Shown here: positions 12,148 to 23,961 of the stretch, one piece after another
Layout of the letters: every line of letters begins with the position of its first letter
How positions within the stretch are numbered: the first letter of the stretch is position 1
Assembly: GCA_013396995.1 (NCBI GenBank)
Contig: VWZP01001589.1
Location: 1,387,069 to 1,451,068, forward strand
Direction of reading: 5' to 3'
DNA length: 64,000 nucleotides
Source of the DNA: Dicaeum eximium
Taxonomy: Eukaryota; Chordata; Aves; Passeriformes; Dicaeidae
The notes under the pieces: generated by a model
What the model was told of the DNA's origin: nothing
The model's input: the letters and a program-made list of their open reading frames with translations, nothing else
Database searches by the model: none
Translations under genes and position numbers: made by a program

Positions 12148-14479
12148 TCTTTGCTTATTTGGATGAAAGAAATCTCTCTGAGGCTGCTCTATCAAGCCCC
12201 TCCAAAAATAGTTTCAGAATTTTAAATTTCATTTCGTTTGGGTGTGGCTTCCAAAATTGAATTTTCATTATGACTTTCTCTTCAAGTAGTGTAATTTAGC
12301 CTCTGTGATGCTAAAACCAAATTTCTTATTTATGTTGTTTAATAACTTTGTTTGATAGAATGCTTGGCTTCAACATCTTAGATCTGCTGAGGGATGAGCT
12401 TTTCTAAAGCCTCACTTTTTTTTTCCTGCCTTTTTTTTTTTTTCTCCAAAACTGGATTTCATTATGAACAACTACCTCACTGCATTTTTGGACAGGTACT
12501 ATATTTTCTCTATGAAATTAGTTGTTTTCTATGTTGTATGATTAGCCTTGACAATACAGGCTCACTGCTACTGTATGAACCTTAGTCTCAAAATTGTAAA
12601 GAAAATATTTTTTCTTTTTTCTTCTATATGGGCTTTGCCCTTTTGAAAATACATGACAATAAAATTACTCATTTTTTAGAGAAAGAACACAAATTTGTCA
12701 TTTTTCTCATCTAGCACAGTACATCATATACCATTCATCTAATTATTATGTCACAGAATTCTTTGGAAATGCAAAATAGTGCTCAAAAATATAAATTCCA
12801 TCTAACCATTTGAAATGCCAAAGTAATTTTTCATTGTTAGTTCTTTCATTGAATTCAAGTCCCCTTCATATCTAAAATAAGGTGAGAACATTAGCTTCTC
12901 TACTGACATGGTTCTGTGTCGCATCTCTTGAGAAGCATTTCTGACTAGCCTTGAGTTTGCTTTGCTATATAGGTATTCAAATTTGGTGTCAAAAACCAGT
13001 TTTGAACAGAAAGATGATAAAGCAGCATTTCAGTTTAAAAATATTTCTCTGGATTTCTTGTATATAAGGTTTTCAGATAGATATGTCTGGACATTTTAAA
13101 TGCTAGTTTTTATTTATTTATGTTCATTAATGTATATGTTTAATTAAGTCAAAATTTCAAATTCAAATGAATGATAAGCATGTAGATCTATTCAAAGCTT
13201 TTCAGCCCGCAATTTACTCTCAGTCTTTATGGAAACCCTAAAATGGAAGAAGACTCTGAGAAGACTGACACAGAAGGGTCATTCATGAGGCTTAGGGAAA
13301 AATACATGTATTGGCTGATCGTGGCTGTTGCAAAGAATGCTGAATTTATCTCAGCACAAAGGGGACTGAAGGGTGGCCCTTGGCCTGAATAAATGGCTAC
13401 ACATGAACCAGCCAGCCACATCAGCTGAGTGCATTTCTTCAGTCAAGTGGATCAATTGGCTTTATCTCTACAGTGAAATAATGTTTTAGACTATAGAGCA
13501 TTAGTGAGCATTGCATTTGTACTGTGATTCTGCTGTAAATTAAAACTGTCATATTCTCATAGGTGTAATTTGTATCTATCCTGTGATTTACCTATACAGT
13601 TGTATCCCTCACTAAATTAAAATTCAGTATAGCATAAAAAATTAAAATTCGATATTAAGCATCACACTTTCCACAAGTAGATAATTTAAAAAAACTTGGT
13701 CAGAATGCATTAGACTCTGATAAAGCCCTAAAGGAAAATACTCACGCTCCCATGTTAGCATTGTTCACTCATCTCCCTGCAGTCCCATCCAAGTTTACAT
13801 GAAGGAAATAAATGAATGTTATCAGACAAACTTGGAAGCAGCCAACTGTACTAATAACCAGTTTTAGCATTTACTGTTCACAAGTGAAGACTGGAAAGGG
13901 AGAAAAGTTTTGGTTCATGTGGATTTTCAGAGAGTGAGTTTCAAAACGAAGTTTGCATTTTTAATGCAGCCTTACCTCTTTGAACAGAAGTATGCCACTC
14001 TCAAAGTAACTTACTCCTTTGCTCCCATTTAAGGCAGATTTATCACTTACAGCTCGAAACACTCTAACATGGAAATTATAAATTGACAAAGAATCATAAA
14101 TAAATGCACAAATATGAACACAAGCTAGAGTAGACAAGCTGTGAAGAATTCACAAGCTGTTTTTAATGTTGTTATTAGAAGATTAAGCCTTCTTGCAAAA
14201 AATATTGTCTGGTGGATTGTTTTAAACTTAACTGAAGTAATTCCGTAAAAACCCCTCTGCCATACGTAGATATCAGTTTAAGATGTCAAAGCGTGCAATG
14301 TATTTGCAGTATGTTTTGTATCTTATATGAGGCTAATTATTTTATTTGTAACATTCCTGTGAAGCAGGAAGTATCTCCTTTTACTAGAGAAAATGAAGAG
14401 TCAACTGCTTTAGTGCTGGGGTTTTGCTTTGGTTGTTTCTTTTTCTTTTTCTTTTTCAAAATGACACGTAATAGTTGTA

Positions 14480-14636
14480 TCACAGAATCATAGGGTAGTT
14501 TGGATGAAAAGGCACCTTTAAAGGTTCTCTGGTTCCAACACCCCTGGCATGGTTAGCTGCGCCTTCCCCTAGACCATGTTGCTCAAAGCCCCATCCAACC
14601 TGGCCTTGAACCTTCCAGTAATGAGGCATCCACATC
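14480..14636 (-). mobile_element. CR1 LINE 3' end fragment
   Basis: The plus strand begins CACAGAATCATAGGG and continues through the typical inverted CR1 3' region, including GTTGCTCAAAGCCCC and ATCCAACCTGGCCTTGAAC. About 157 bp remain. The element is in minus orientation and 5'-truncated. Its inner edge abuts an LTR fragment at about 14640 with no spacer that I can see. Confidence 0.92.
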
Positions 14637-14639
14637 AGC

Positions 14640-15220
14640 TTTGGTCAAGAGGCCCACGCTGGAGCATGGCTTCTCTGGGGAAGCCCACACTGGATAAGAA
14701 CCTGTGACCTTGTGCAGAAAGAGGCAGTGCTGGAGGAGGTTTACTGACAGGACTTGTGACCCTGTGGGAAACCCACATTGGAGCAGTCTTTTCCTCAATC
14801 CTGCATCCTATGGAAGGCACCCACACCGAAGCAAGGGAAGAATTTGAGATGTCCTCCCCCTGAGGAGGAAGTAGCAATAGAGACCTGTGATAAATTAACC
14901 ATAGCCCCCATTCTCTTGCTCCACTGTGGAGGAGGAGGAAGTAGAGTATTCAGGAATAAAGTTAAGTGCAGAAAGAAGGAGGGTTTGGGTGGAAGCGGGT
15001 TTTAAATTAGTTTGTATTTCTCTTTATCCTGTTCTGTTTAATTGGCAATAAATGAAATTATTTTCCCAAAGTCCAGTTATTTTGGCTGTGTTAGTAATAG
15101 TTGAGTGACCTCTGTGTCCTGATCTCAACCCATGAGCTTTACTCTTTCTGTCCTGTTGGTGGACAGGGAATAAAACAACTCGGTGGGCACCTGATGGCCA
15201 GCGCAAGTCAACTCACCACA
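14640..15220 (+). mobile_element. Endogenous retrovirus LTR, family 1, 5'-truncated (copy A)
   Basis: This matches the 3' half of the longer LTRs at 18042-19231 and 58686-59764 in the same order: repeated GGAGCA/ACCCAC blocks, a CCTCCCCCTGAGGAGGAAG segment, an ATTGGCAATAAAT stretch with an AATAAA poly-A signal (15047-15052), a TCTCAACCCATGAG block, and a terminal CTCACCACA ending at 15220. The 5' half with the promoter is missing. No primer-binding site or internal retroviral sequence follows, so it is a solo LTR remnant. It resembles an abundant avian ERV LTR (I think of the zebra finch LTR5 group), but the class is not certain. Confidence 0.85.
15047..15052 (+). promoter_or_regulatory. AATAAA poly-A signal in LTR copy A
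   Basis: Intact AATAAA at the position where copy C also has one and copy B has AATGAA. Confidence 0.7.
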
Positions 15221-18041
15221 GGTTTGTCCCAAGATTTTTCAGTGCTGATCATGACTTTCTGGCTGCCTAGCTGGGCCATCACCCATGAAAACTTACTAGA
15301 GAAATATGTCCTGATTTCTTTGTGGAGTATTACAGGTGTTTCCCTGTTGTTTCCCAGTAATTCTGCAGGCCCTGGTTCTTTTATGTTGTGCAAAACTCCA
15401 CTCGCATCCCCTTTTAAAAGGCAGGCATTAAAACATGCAGACTGAAGCATAATCTTTTATATTAATTAAGAGACAGATTGAAATAAACTGTTTAATAGCA
15501 CTGTATTAACCAAAGTGTAATATAATGCTGAATATAATACAATCCCCTGATTTAAGTTAAACTACTTGAAAAATAAGCATTTTGATTTTTTTAATAGTAC
15601 ATACAGTAATAAAGAAAACTTGAGTCCCATTTATGAATGTTATTCATACAGTATCAAGAATCTTTGAAACATTTTCAGCTCTGAATTAGGAATATATTAG
15701 TTACCATTAAGAACTTATGATTAAAATATTACTTCTTCAAGCTGCCTTATCTATTCTTAAAATAGATGTATTATTACGGAATTGTTCTTGGGCTTCAGTT
15801 TCTACTTCCCAGCTCTTAGCAGTCTTTATTTATTAATGATGTATAGCTAGTTTCAACTTGATATTTCTTTAAAAAAATGCCTCAGTGGACAATTTATTTG
15901 TATCTGATTAAAATTTCTCTTATCTACTGTAAATAAGTATGTACATATATGAAGATTTAATAAAAGAGTTTTCACCATCCAAGGTTCAACAGATACATCA
16001 AAGTGTCTCCTATAGGAAAGTATTTACAAATAAATGACCAAATATCTTTTTGAAAATGCTGGTATTTTTAAAACATTAAATAAATAATCTAACTTTTCTA
16101 TTAAAAACAAAAATGCCATTTCTAGATTTAATGATTATTTTCTCTTTTATAGCTTCAAAGAAAAAGTAAACTATGTGGCTCTTATATATATATATATATG
16201 GAATCATAAGTATCTTTTAGTCATTATGATTTGTTTCTTTACTTGTTTGTTTCATTAGCTCTTTTCATTGGGAGCATACAGAGTCCAGTATTAAGGGAAT
16301 GCACTGAAGTCTGTAATGCTATATACTGGGCTACAGATCTACAAATATATCTTGCATTCATATACATTCTAAGGAATAATGAGAAAAATACATGTACAAA
16401 TGTCTCAGCAAAGCTCAAAAGTTTATCAAGAGTATTTTGGAAAAATATGCAATTGTCAATAGCACTGTTCTTTGAAAGCTAAATCACTGTTGATTACTAA
16501 TCACTTAAATGGATTTTTAATATTAAAAAAATTCAGCAATGTGTATGAAATAAGACAGTTAAGAGGGAAGGCGTTTCAGAAAAAAAACTACAGAATTTCA
16601 TGATGTAAACATAAGAAAATGCATCTCTAGGAAAGGCAAAGACACAGTACCTTCTGTTATGTCTCAGAGGAGGTATCAAGGCCCAATCAAAAACAGGATC
16701 TAGACTTTCTTTTATCTGAATTTTCTGTCAGTTGTGAACAACAAAAAACCGTAATGATTAATTAAATACGCTAAAATCTACATTCCCTATTTATGTGTGA
16801 GAGATTCTTTTGCACTAAACAAAGTCACAAGACTTGGTTGACTCTTTTTCTGTGTGACTATTAGAGAAAGAAGAAAAAACAAGCACATTATTTTGAAAGG
16901 AATTACTGAGTACCTGGAAGATATTGGATTTTGGCTCAGTCAGATGCAATTCAGTAATGAAAAATATGTTCTGTGTTTGCAAGCCTTGGCTGAAAACCCT
17001 CTGTGTTGATGTGTCTGTGGGTGGGAGTACAGAATTTCTTGTGTTACTCCAGGAAATAGCTCCACCTTGGACTTTCAACACCTCATAGCATGTTATAATT
17101 TAGAACCAAAATCTTGATCTAAGAATGACTTGTAAAGATAACCTTTCAAAACCACTTGGGAAATATTTTTCTCCCATATTATGGTTTAATTATTAGAAAA
17201 GGAGAGGGGGAAAGACATAATATTAATTTAAAACAGTCATAGGTGACACATATAGACATTACTGTGTAATGGTTTAATAAAGTCATAATGTTATTAATTT
17301 TAAAAATATTAAACTTCAACACTGATTTTTTTTTCTCCATGTATTTATTAATGCAGACATATCTCTATCTCTGTTCTTCACCCTATAGTCTTTTGTTTGC
17401 AAATCTTGTTCTAGTTTAGAGCACAAAGTAAAGGATATTCTTCTGGTGAAACTCAACAAATGAATGAAACCATCAAGATAGTCAATAAAAGTGGCAAAAA
17501 ATAAGGTTTTCTAAGTAAGATCTCCAAAGCCAGTGGGTGTAGCTAGCACTAAGATAGCAGCTTTGTGAGATGAGTGCCAGCACAATTTGAAGACGTGTTA
17601 ATTATCTTAGAAATCAATTCAATTGTAGAATGCTGGAATAGATGGATTAGATATATAAAGGCATCTATCCTGTACTAAACTATAGTCTATACAAAACAAA
17701 TTGTTTTGAAAATGGTGGAAAAACTGTACTCTATTAGATGAGAAAAATTTAATTAGTTGTACTTTTATACAAGACAAAAGTATGTCAGTTTGAAGTATTA
17801 CTGTTTTTCCCATGTGTTCCACATTTTCTACAATCTTAATTTTCCCTATTCTTTTCCCTGGATGGTATAGTGCTATGATTCTTACTCTTTGTTTTTTTAG
17901 GAAAAAAAATGTTTCATATACGGCAGTGCTTTTTTCCTCTCTCTTTTCATTAACTTCTGTTGCTGTTTTTAATGCTTGGTAGTTTTCTTTTAGTAATTTA
18001 GCAAGCAAATTTTAAATATTCTATCCATCAGAGTATTCAGT
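15221..18041. other. Unique DNA between two LTR copies
   Basis: This 2.8-kb spacer between two same-strand LTRs shows no gag, pol or env-like reading frame. A moderately GC-rich part lies just after copy A (15221-15450), and the rest is AT-rich. A 17-bp TA run lies at 16183-16199. The 129-codon frame at 17619-18008 (minus) has no recognisable features. Confidence 0.55.
16183..16199. repeat. (TA)n dinucleotide run
   Basis: Seventeen bases of alternating T and A. Confidence 0.85.
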
Positions 18042-18186
18042 TGTACTGTTTTGCACAGCCTGGTTTTTGGCAGCAGGGAGGCCCCAAAGATGGCTGTTGT
18101 GAAAAGTTCCTGGAAGTGTCCACCATGTCCAGCTGAGCCCATCTCTGATGGCTCTGAAGATGGACACGCTGCTGGCCAAAGCTGGG

Positions 18187-18229
18187 CCAATGAGAGAGGC
18201 TGGTAACGCCTCTGTGGTGGCATATTTAA
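18187..18229 (+). promoter_or_regulatory. CCAAT and TATA-like boxes of LTR copy B
   Basis: CCAAT at 18187-18191 and TATTTAA at 18223-18229 have the spacing expected of an LTR polymerase II promoter. The corresponding part of copy C has lost the TATA-like box (it reads GATAACAGATCTAAG). Activity cannot be judged from sequence. Confidence 0.45.
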
Positions 18230-18420
18230 GAAGAAAATCAAAACAAAATCACACAGGTTTTGCTTCTAGACAGAGAAGAGGAGGAGGGGGAACATGTGAG
18301 GGAAACAACACAGAGACACCAAGGTCAGTGGAGAAGGAGGGGCAGAAGGTGCTCCAGGGGCCATATCTGAGATTCCTCTGCAGGCCCTGGTGAGACCATG
18401 GTGAAGCAGTTGTGCCCCTG

Positions 18421-18577
18421 CAGCCCCTGGGGATCCGTGGAAATGCAGGGATCCACCCACAGCCTGTGGGGATCCATGGGCATGAAGAGATCCACCCACA
18501 GCCCGTGGGGATCCATGGGGGATGCAGAGACCCACCCACAGCCCGTGGAGATCCATGGGCATGAAGAGATCCACCCA
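18421..18577. repeat. 39-bp minisatellite inside LTR copy B
   Basis: Four head-to-tail units at 18421-18459, 18460-18498, 18499-18538 and 18539-18577 share the core CAGCCYGTGGGGATCCATGG and end GATCCACCCA. The third unit has one extra base. A partial fifth start (CAGCCC) follows. Copy C has only a single related segment here, so the array grew within or before this insertion. Confidence 0.93.
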
Positions 18578-21500
18578 CAGCCCAACTCCCATGGGGAGGT
18601 GCCCATGCAGGAGCAGGTGGATGCCTGGAGGAGGCTGTGATCCAGTGGCAGACCCGGTGGGGAGAGAGGGCCCTGCTTCCAGGCTGGAGCAGCCTGTCCT
18701 TGGAGGAGTGCACCCATGGAAAGAGAGACCCATGCCACAGCAGTTTTGGGAGGACTGTGCCTATGGGAGGGACTCATGTTGCAGCAGGTGCTGTTTGGCT
18801 GCCACTCGTGAGAGTGGACCCACGCCAGAGAAGTTCATGGAGAACTGTCTCCTGTGGAGGGACCCCATGGTCTCACAGGGGAAGGGCTCCTCTTCTGGAG
18901 CAGCAGAAGAAAATCTCAGTGATGAACTGACCAAACCCCCACACCCAAACTCCCTGCATTGTTGGTGGGAAGGAGGGAGGGGCTGCAGTGGGGGAAAGGT
19001 GTTTTAAGGGCTTATTTTACTTCTCATTATCCTCTTCTGATTCTGTTAGTAATGAATCTGCAGCTTAAGTTGAGCCTGTTTTGCCCTTGCAGTGCTTCTC
19101 TTGGTCCTTATCTCACTCACGAACCTTTGTGAATTTTTTTCCCCCTCTGCTGCCCAGCTGAAGTAGGGGAAGGTGAGAGAGCAAGCGACTCTCGTGGGTG
19201 CCTGGCATTGGGCCAGTGTCAAACCACAACATCAATTTACTATAAAAAATTAATCAGCACCACCATACAAAGCTGGAAGGATACACAGATTAGGAAATTG
19301 TGTCTCAGCATAGACTGTCAGTGCTCCAAAATCTTTAGAGCTTTGAGAGCTGACTGGATAGATTTTTTCTTTTTGGTGAATATAAATCAACAGGGCTCTT
19401 AAACACCAAAGCTAGTTTGGATTTGAGCAAAAACTAGAATGAAGTCTTTTAAAAACAGAGAAAACAAAGTAACCAAAACCTATAGAACAGAAATAAAAGG
19501 GCAACCCAGAGACTAACAACAAGGACAAGGCCAGCATACGAGTTTAGCTTCTTACTTTCTGATGCCCACTCACATAATGTTAAAAAGAACATAATACACA
19601 GTACATAAACTACAAATAAAACAGATAACATCTGTAATGGTCTTCAGCTTGTCACAGAGTTTAGAATTGCATGATACCTCTATCATTTCAACACAGGAAT
19701 CAGTCTTGTTTTTACTTTCTTGGTGGAGGCTGGTTGCTAAACTCAGCACGAGACTGTGGAACACTCTCCCTCACTCCAAGAGAGAGATATATAGGACCCT
19801 GGACTTTAGAACAATTGCTCCACATTTAAATGAAACTTGACTTGCCACTACCTGCAAAATACCTATAGACAAGCAAAACTCTTTGTAAACCAGTCTGAGT
19901 TTGTAACCACTTCCAGAGAATATGAATTCTCTTGATGCCAGAAATTTAAATGTCACCCTTAGAAACACAGCTGACAACTAGCCAGTAGGTTTATTTACTG
20001 GAAGATTGTTTGTCTGTTTATTTAACTTCAGCAGTGCCTAGAAGCTCCAGAATCAGCTTGGGTCCACTGAATTTCACCTTCCATCCATACAAAATGGTAA
20101 AATTGTTCCTTCACTGGTAAAGATACTGCTTTGAAAAGGTATGTAATAACACACCTACTTTTAAGAAAAACGTCCACTGCCTTACCTTTTGAAATTTTCC
20201 TCTTTTCTGCAAAGGGAGTTGGATTTTTTTTTTTTAAATGTACAGAATGCTTTTGACGGAGCGGTCTAAAATATTTGCATTGTCAATGAGGCACAGAACT
20301 TACCTTTCATACAAAGTAATTGCTCTCATAATCAAAATGCTTTCCTGTTTCTAATATGACATCCAGGACAAAAATATATCTTTACTATTTCATAATCTGT
20401 TATTGTTAATCGTTGACTATGAAAAGAATCAAGAAGCATTAAGGGTATCATTATATTTTAATGAAAACTAAAACATCTTTTTCTGAGTTTGACTCTTTGT
20501 TCTTTTGATCTTTCAGGTCTCAAGAGACTACAACCTAATTAAAATTGTAACTAGTTTTCATAAAAATATATTATATTGAATAATGTTCCAAAAGAACATT
20601 TAATTTTTATTTCTACTTGTATAAAATACATAATATAGATGCAATTTTCTTTCTCAGTGTTAAAATTTAACTACACAGATTGGCTCATGGGTAAGGCTCC
20701 AAGGTCTGTAGTGGTTCTCGATAAGTTGTTCCATTAGATTCTCTCAAGTACAAGACTGTGAAATTGAATCATTTTACAATAAATATACTTCAAAAGAGTC
20801 ATTAAGGATTAGATCATAAACCTCTCACTCCCTTTGATATAAAGATATTTGAGTCCCATTAAATCAAATTATTGTTTTAGCAACAATAGATAATTACTAT
20901 TATTATCAAAAATTGTTTTTAATAACCATTATAACACTCTTTTCCTAAATAAATAAAATAAAGAAAAATGTTACAATTAGAAAAAAAATGTTGTGAGTTC
21001 AGGAAATCAGCAAAGTGTTTCTTTCTATGTGTCCCAGCAGAGGGCTAATAAATCCATGAAGTTACTCTATTGAATGTGGCAGCAGATTCCTCAGTTCTAT
21101 TGTTTTTTGATAAAGTACATATTTTTTTCAAAGATGACTAAATATTTCATGTCAGAAAGATAAGGCCCTAAGGCCTAGATTATGGACAAATTTTTATTTA
21201 CTTTCTTCGAATGAGTTAACATATAATTAGTCTTACATTTTGATCTAGAATGGATCCAGTACATAAGAAGATATCGCTCCATACAATATAAAAGAGTAAT
21301 AAGTTTTCTTAAAGCTCAGAGATCTCATTCTCCATCCCTGTACTAAATGACAACAAAAAGAGATACCACTAAGTAAAACAGTGTCCCAGCAGCCTGTGTA
21401 CAGGACTCAAGAATATCAATGTCAAGAACATCTTGACTTTTTCCTCAGCACTGTGAATGGCACCTGAATATCCCAATTCATCTAAGTCTTTGTATCCACT

Positions 21501-23926
21501 TTCTTAAGAGGATAAAAGAAAAAAAAGTGTATCTTCTCTTTTACAGAGAATTCCAAATTCATACAGCAGAAAGAACATGCTTGCTGCTTAATATTGTGGT
21601 TATATTCCTACAAGGACTTATAACAGGAAAAAAATGTAGAATGTAAGGATTCTAGATGGATGACAAAACTTTTTTTGTCTAGTAACAGTTGCTAATTTAG
21701 ACTGGCTTTGAAAAAAAGGAAAAATCAATATAACAGTAAGAATGAAAAAAAAATCAGTCTATGGTGGAAACAAAATTGTGTCTTGCAGTCTGTATACTCT
21801 CACTTTCTAGAGGGAATAGTTTAGCAGAAAGCCTTAAAGTGATAACTGTTGCCCAAAAGCAGAACAAAGAATATAATCAAATGTTATGGTTTTGTGTACT
21901 ATTATGTGGTTGGCTTCTTTTAATGAAGCAGTATAATTACTTTTCTAAGCCCATGAACTGATCTTTAGTCCTTTTAAGTAAAGTGTCAGTCAAGATTCCT
22001 TAATGAAATTCCATGTTGAGTAGTCACATAATTTATCTCTCCCTTACAAGAGTTTTTTGTCTGTTTTTCATTTTGTTTCATCTTGGTTATTTTAAGTGTT
22101 CTGGAGGGTACTTTTGGAGAGTCAGTTAAAACAATGCCTTTAAGTTTTAGGTAGAAAAATGTTTTCTGCAAATAATAAAAAATACATTTTAAGACTATTT
22201 GAAATTAATTAGAAAATCAATTATACATTTATATTATTTACATAAAATTATATATAGACCAATCACATGTATCATATATGTTGTATCTCTGTATTTTGAT
22301 AATATGAGGGCTTTTCCTTGAAAATATTGGAAAATAAGCATGGCCTGAAATTCTTTTCTTTTTGTGTCAGTTTCTGTGTTTTTTCTCTCTTGTCCTTTTC
22401 CACTAGGCATATCCACCTATCAACAGGATCTATGATATTTAAGGGTTCATCTGTTCTTTTTTTAATTTTTCTCAGCTTGAAGATATAAACCTACCTTTAT
22501 GCCATAGTAAGCACGTCTAAGGAGGATACTATAATCATAAGGCTTCAAATTGAAGATTACATCCTAAAGTGAGAAATAAACAACAGAAGCAGATGAGCAT
22601 AGACTTTTTATATGCAAATGCTCTTCATAATAAAGGGAAGAGAACTGCACAAAGTACACTGTATATATTCTACATAACTCTACAAGAAATTGTTGAAATT
22701 TTCCATGTGTCATCTGTGGTCTTTAAAAATACCTGTTACTGGCAATTAGCTCTGTATACAAGATTTCACAGAAAAGGAGAGCTCATTGAGTATGTTTCAG
22801 ATTGAAAAGAACTTCTCCAGAAGAACAAAAGTAAGTCAAATGGATTTAAATGCCAGAGGGTACTTAAAAATACATATCAATACTGGCAATATTCCAGAGA
22901 CTTATTCAATTAAAGAGTTTTCAAAGATATTTTTCCTGCTTTTTCAACACCAAATTGTCATGACTCAATCAGGAATTGAATTATATTGAGTAAATCAGTA
23001 AAGCTGAACACAGCAAAAGATTTATGGAAACTAAGTCACAGCTACATTCCAAGAGGTGGGAAGCTGCACTGCTTTTCAGAGTGTAACTCACACAGCCCTC
23101 AAAGAGAGAGGGGCTCTCTGGAGAAGAGCTCATGCTATGGCATTCAGGAGATCTCAAACATCCTTTCACCTCTCTACAGATGTGCAGCTGTATCATCACA
23201 TCAAGTCTCTGGAGGCAAAAGGCAGAGCAAACCACTTGCTCATTTTCATATAAGTTGCAGACACTGTAATATAATTTTTTAGAATACCATTCTTATGAAA
23301 GCTGTGTGGTTGAGGGACATGCTTTTAACATTTTCCTGCACTCCTAAGTATCTGCGCAGAATGTTGATGTAGATCTTAGCTTTCATGTTCTTTATTTTAA
23401 ATAAAGCAAAATTTTAAAACTTATGGATGCCAGTACTTTTAAAGAAAATTAACTCAGCATTGCAAAGAGCGATATAGAAATTTTGGTGCAGATTCGTATA
23501 AAATGGAAAAAAGAATAAAGCCTTTGGAGTTTTCAGACAAAATTCCTTTGAGTTTTTTTCACCAGTACAAGTAAAGAAACAAAGAAAAGTATATTTTCTA
23601 TTCAGTGCCCTGCCTAAAAGGTTGATCAATAATGTTGGGCCTTAAAAGAGTGTTTATGATAAGGTCTAGACTTCTGTATTCTCTACAGTCACATTGCATT
23701 TGAAAACGTTGTATGACTCCTCCATTACCAGTTCTGAAAGATGACAGTGATTTGTGATGATAGAAAGTGAAATACTCTCTGAATTTTAACATAGCTGAAG
23801 CAAAAAAGATATGAGTTCATGAAGCATGTGTCCATATACTAACAGAAGTGACAGGATGGTTACTACCCATACCAGATTATCTTCAAGTCAGCTTTACACT
23901 TCATTTTCTCACTGGAAGGTCACAAA

Positions 23927-23961
23927 ATGGATAATGGATAATGGATAATGGATAATGGATA
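23927..23961. repeat. Heptamer repeat (ATGGATA)5
   Basis: Exactly five perfect tandem copies of ATGGATA. Confidence 0.97.

Larger units (their letters stand above)
8649..14479. other. Unique AT-rich DNA
   Basis: No gene is recognised. The stretch contains a three-copy 24-bp repeat (9322-9393), an AT palindrome (9542-9565), T-tracts near 10777-10792 and 12429-12441, and a TTTG run (12111-12147). A slightly GC-richer patch lies near 11000-11110 and another near 13200-13430, neither with a recognisable match. Confidence 0.55.
18042..19231 (+). mobile_element. Endogenous retrovirus solo LTR, family 1, near complete (copy B)
   Basis: A 1190-bp LTR that starts TGTACTGTTTTGCA and ends AAACCACAACA. 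The flanks TCAGT (18037-18041) and TCAAT (19232-19236) agree at four of five bases and may be a decayed 5-bp target duplication. The U3 part shows a CCAAT box (18187-18191) and a TATA-like TATTTAA (18223-18229), followed by GC-rich repeat-like DNA and the shared 3' region. The poly-A signal seen in copies A and C is AATGAA here (19051-19056). No proviral genes adjoin it. An internal 39-bp minisatellite (18421-18577) opens long frames on both strands, which are not genes. Confidence 0.9.

Noticed and set aside
17619..18008. 129-codon frame on the minus strand
   Set aside because: It is the longest frame outside repeats, but it has no recognisable motif and no exon signals, and its length is within chance for this much AT-rich DNA.
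18249..19007. Overlapping frames of about 150-160 codons on both strands
   Set aside because: They lie within LTR copy B and its 39-bp minisatellite, where all frames are open. LTRs of this type do not encode proteins.
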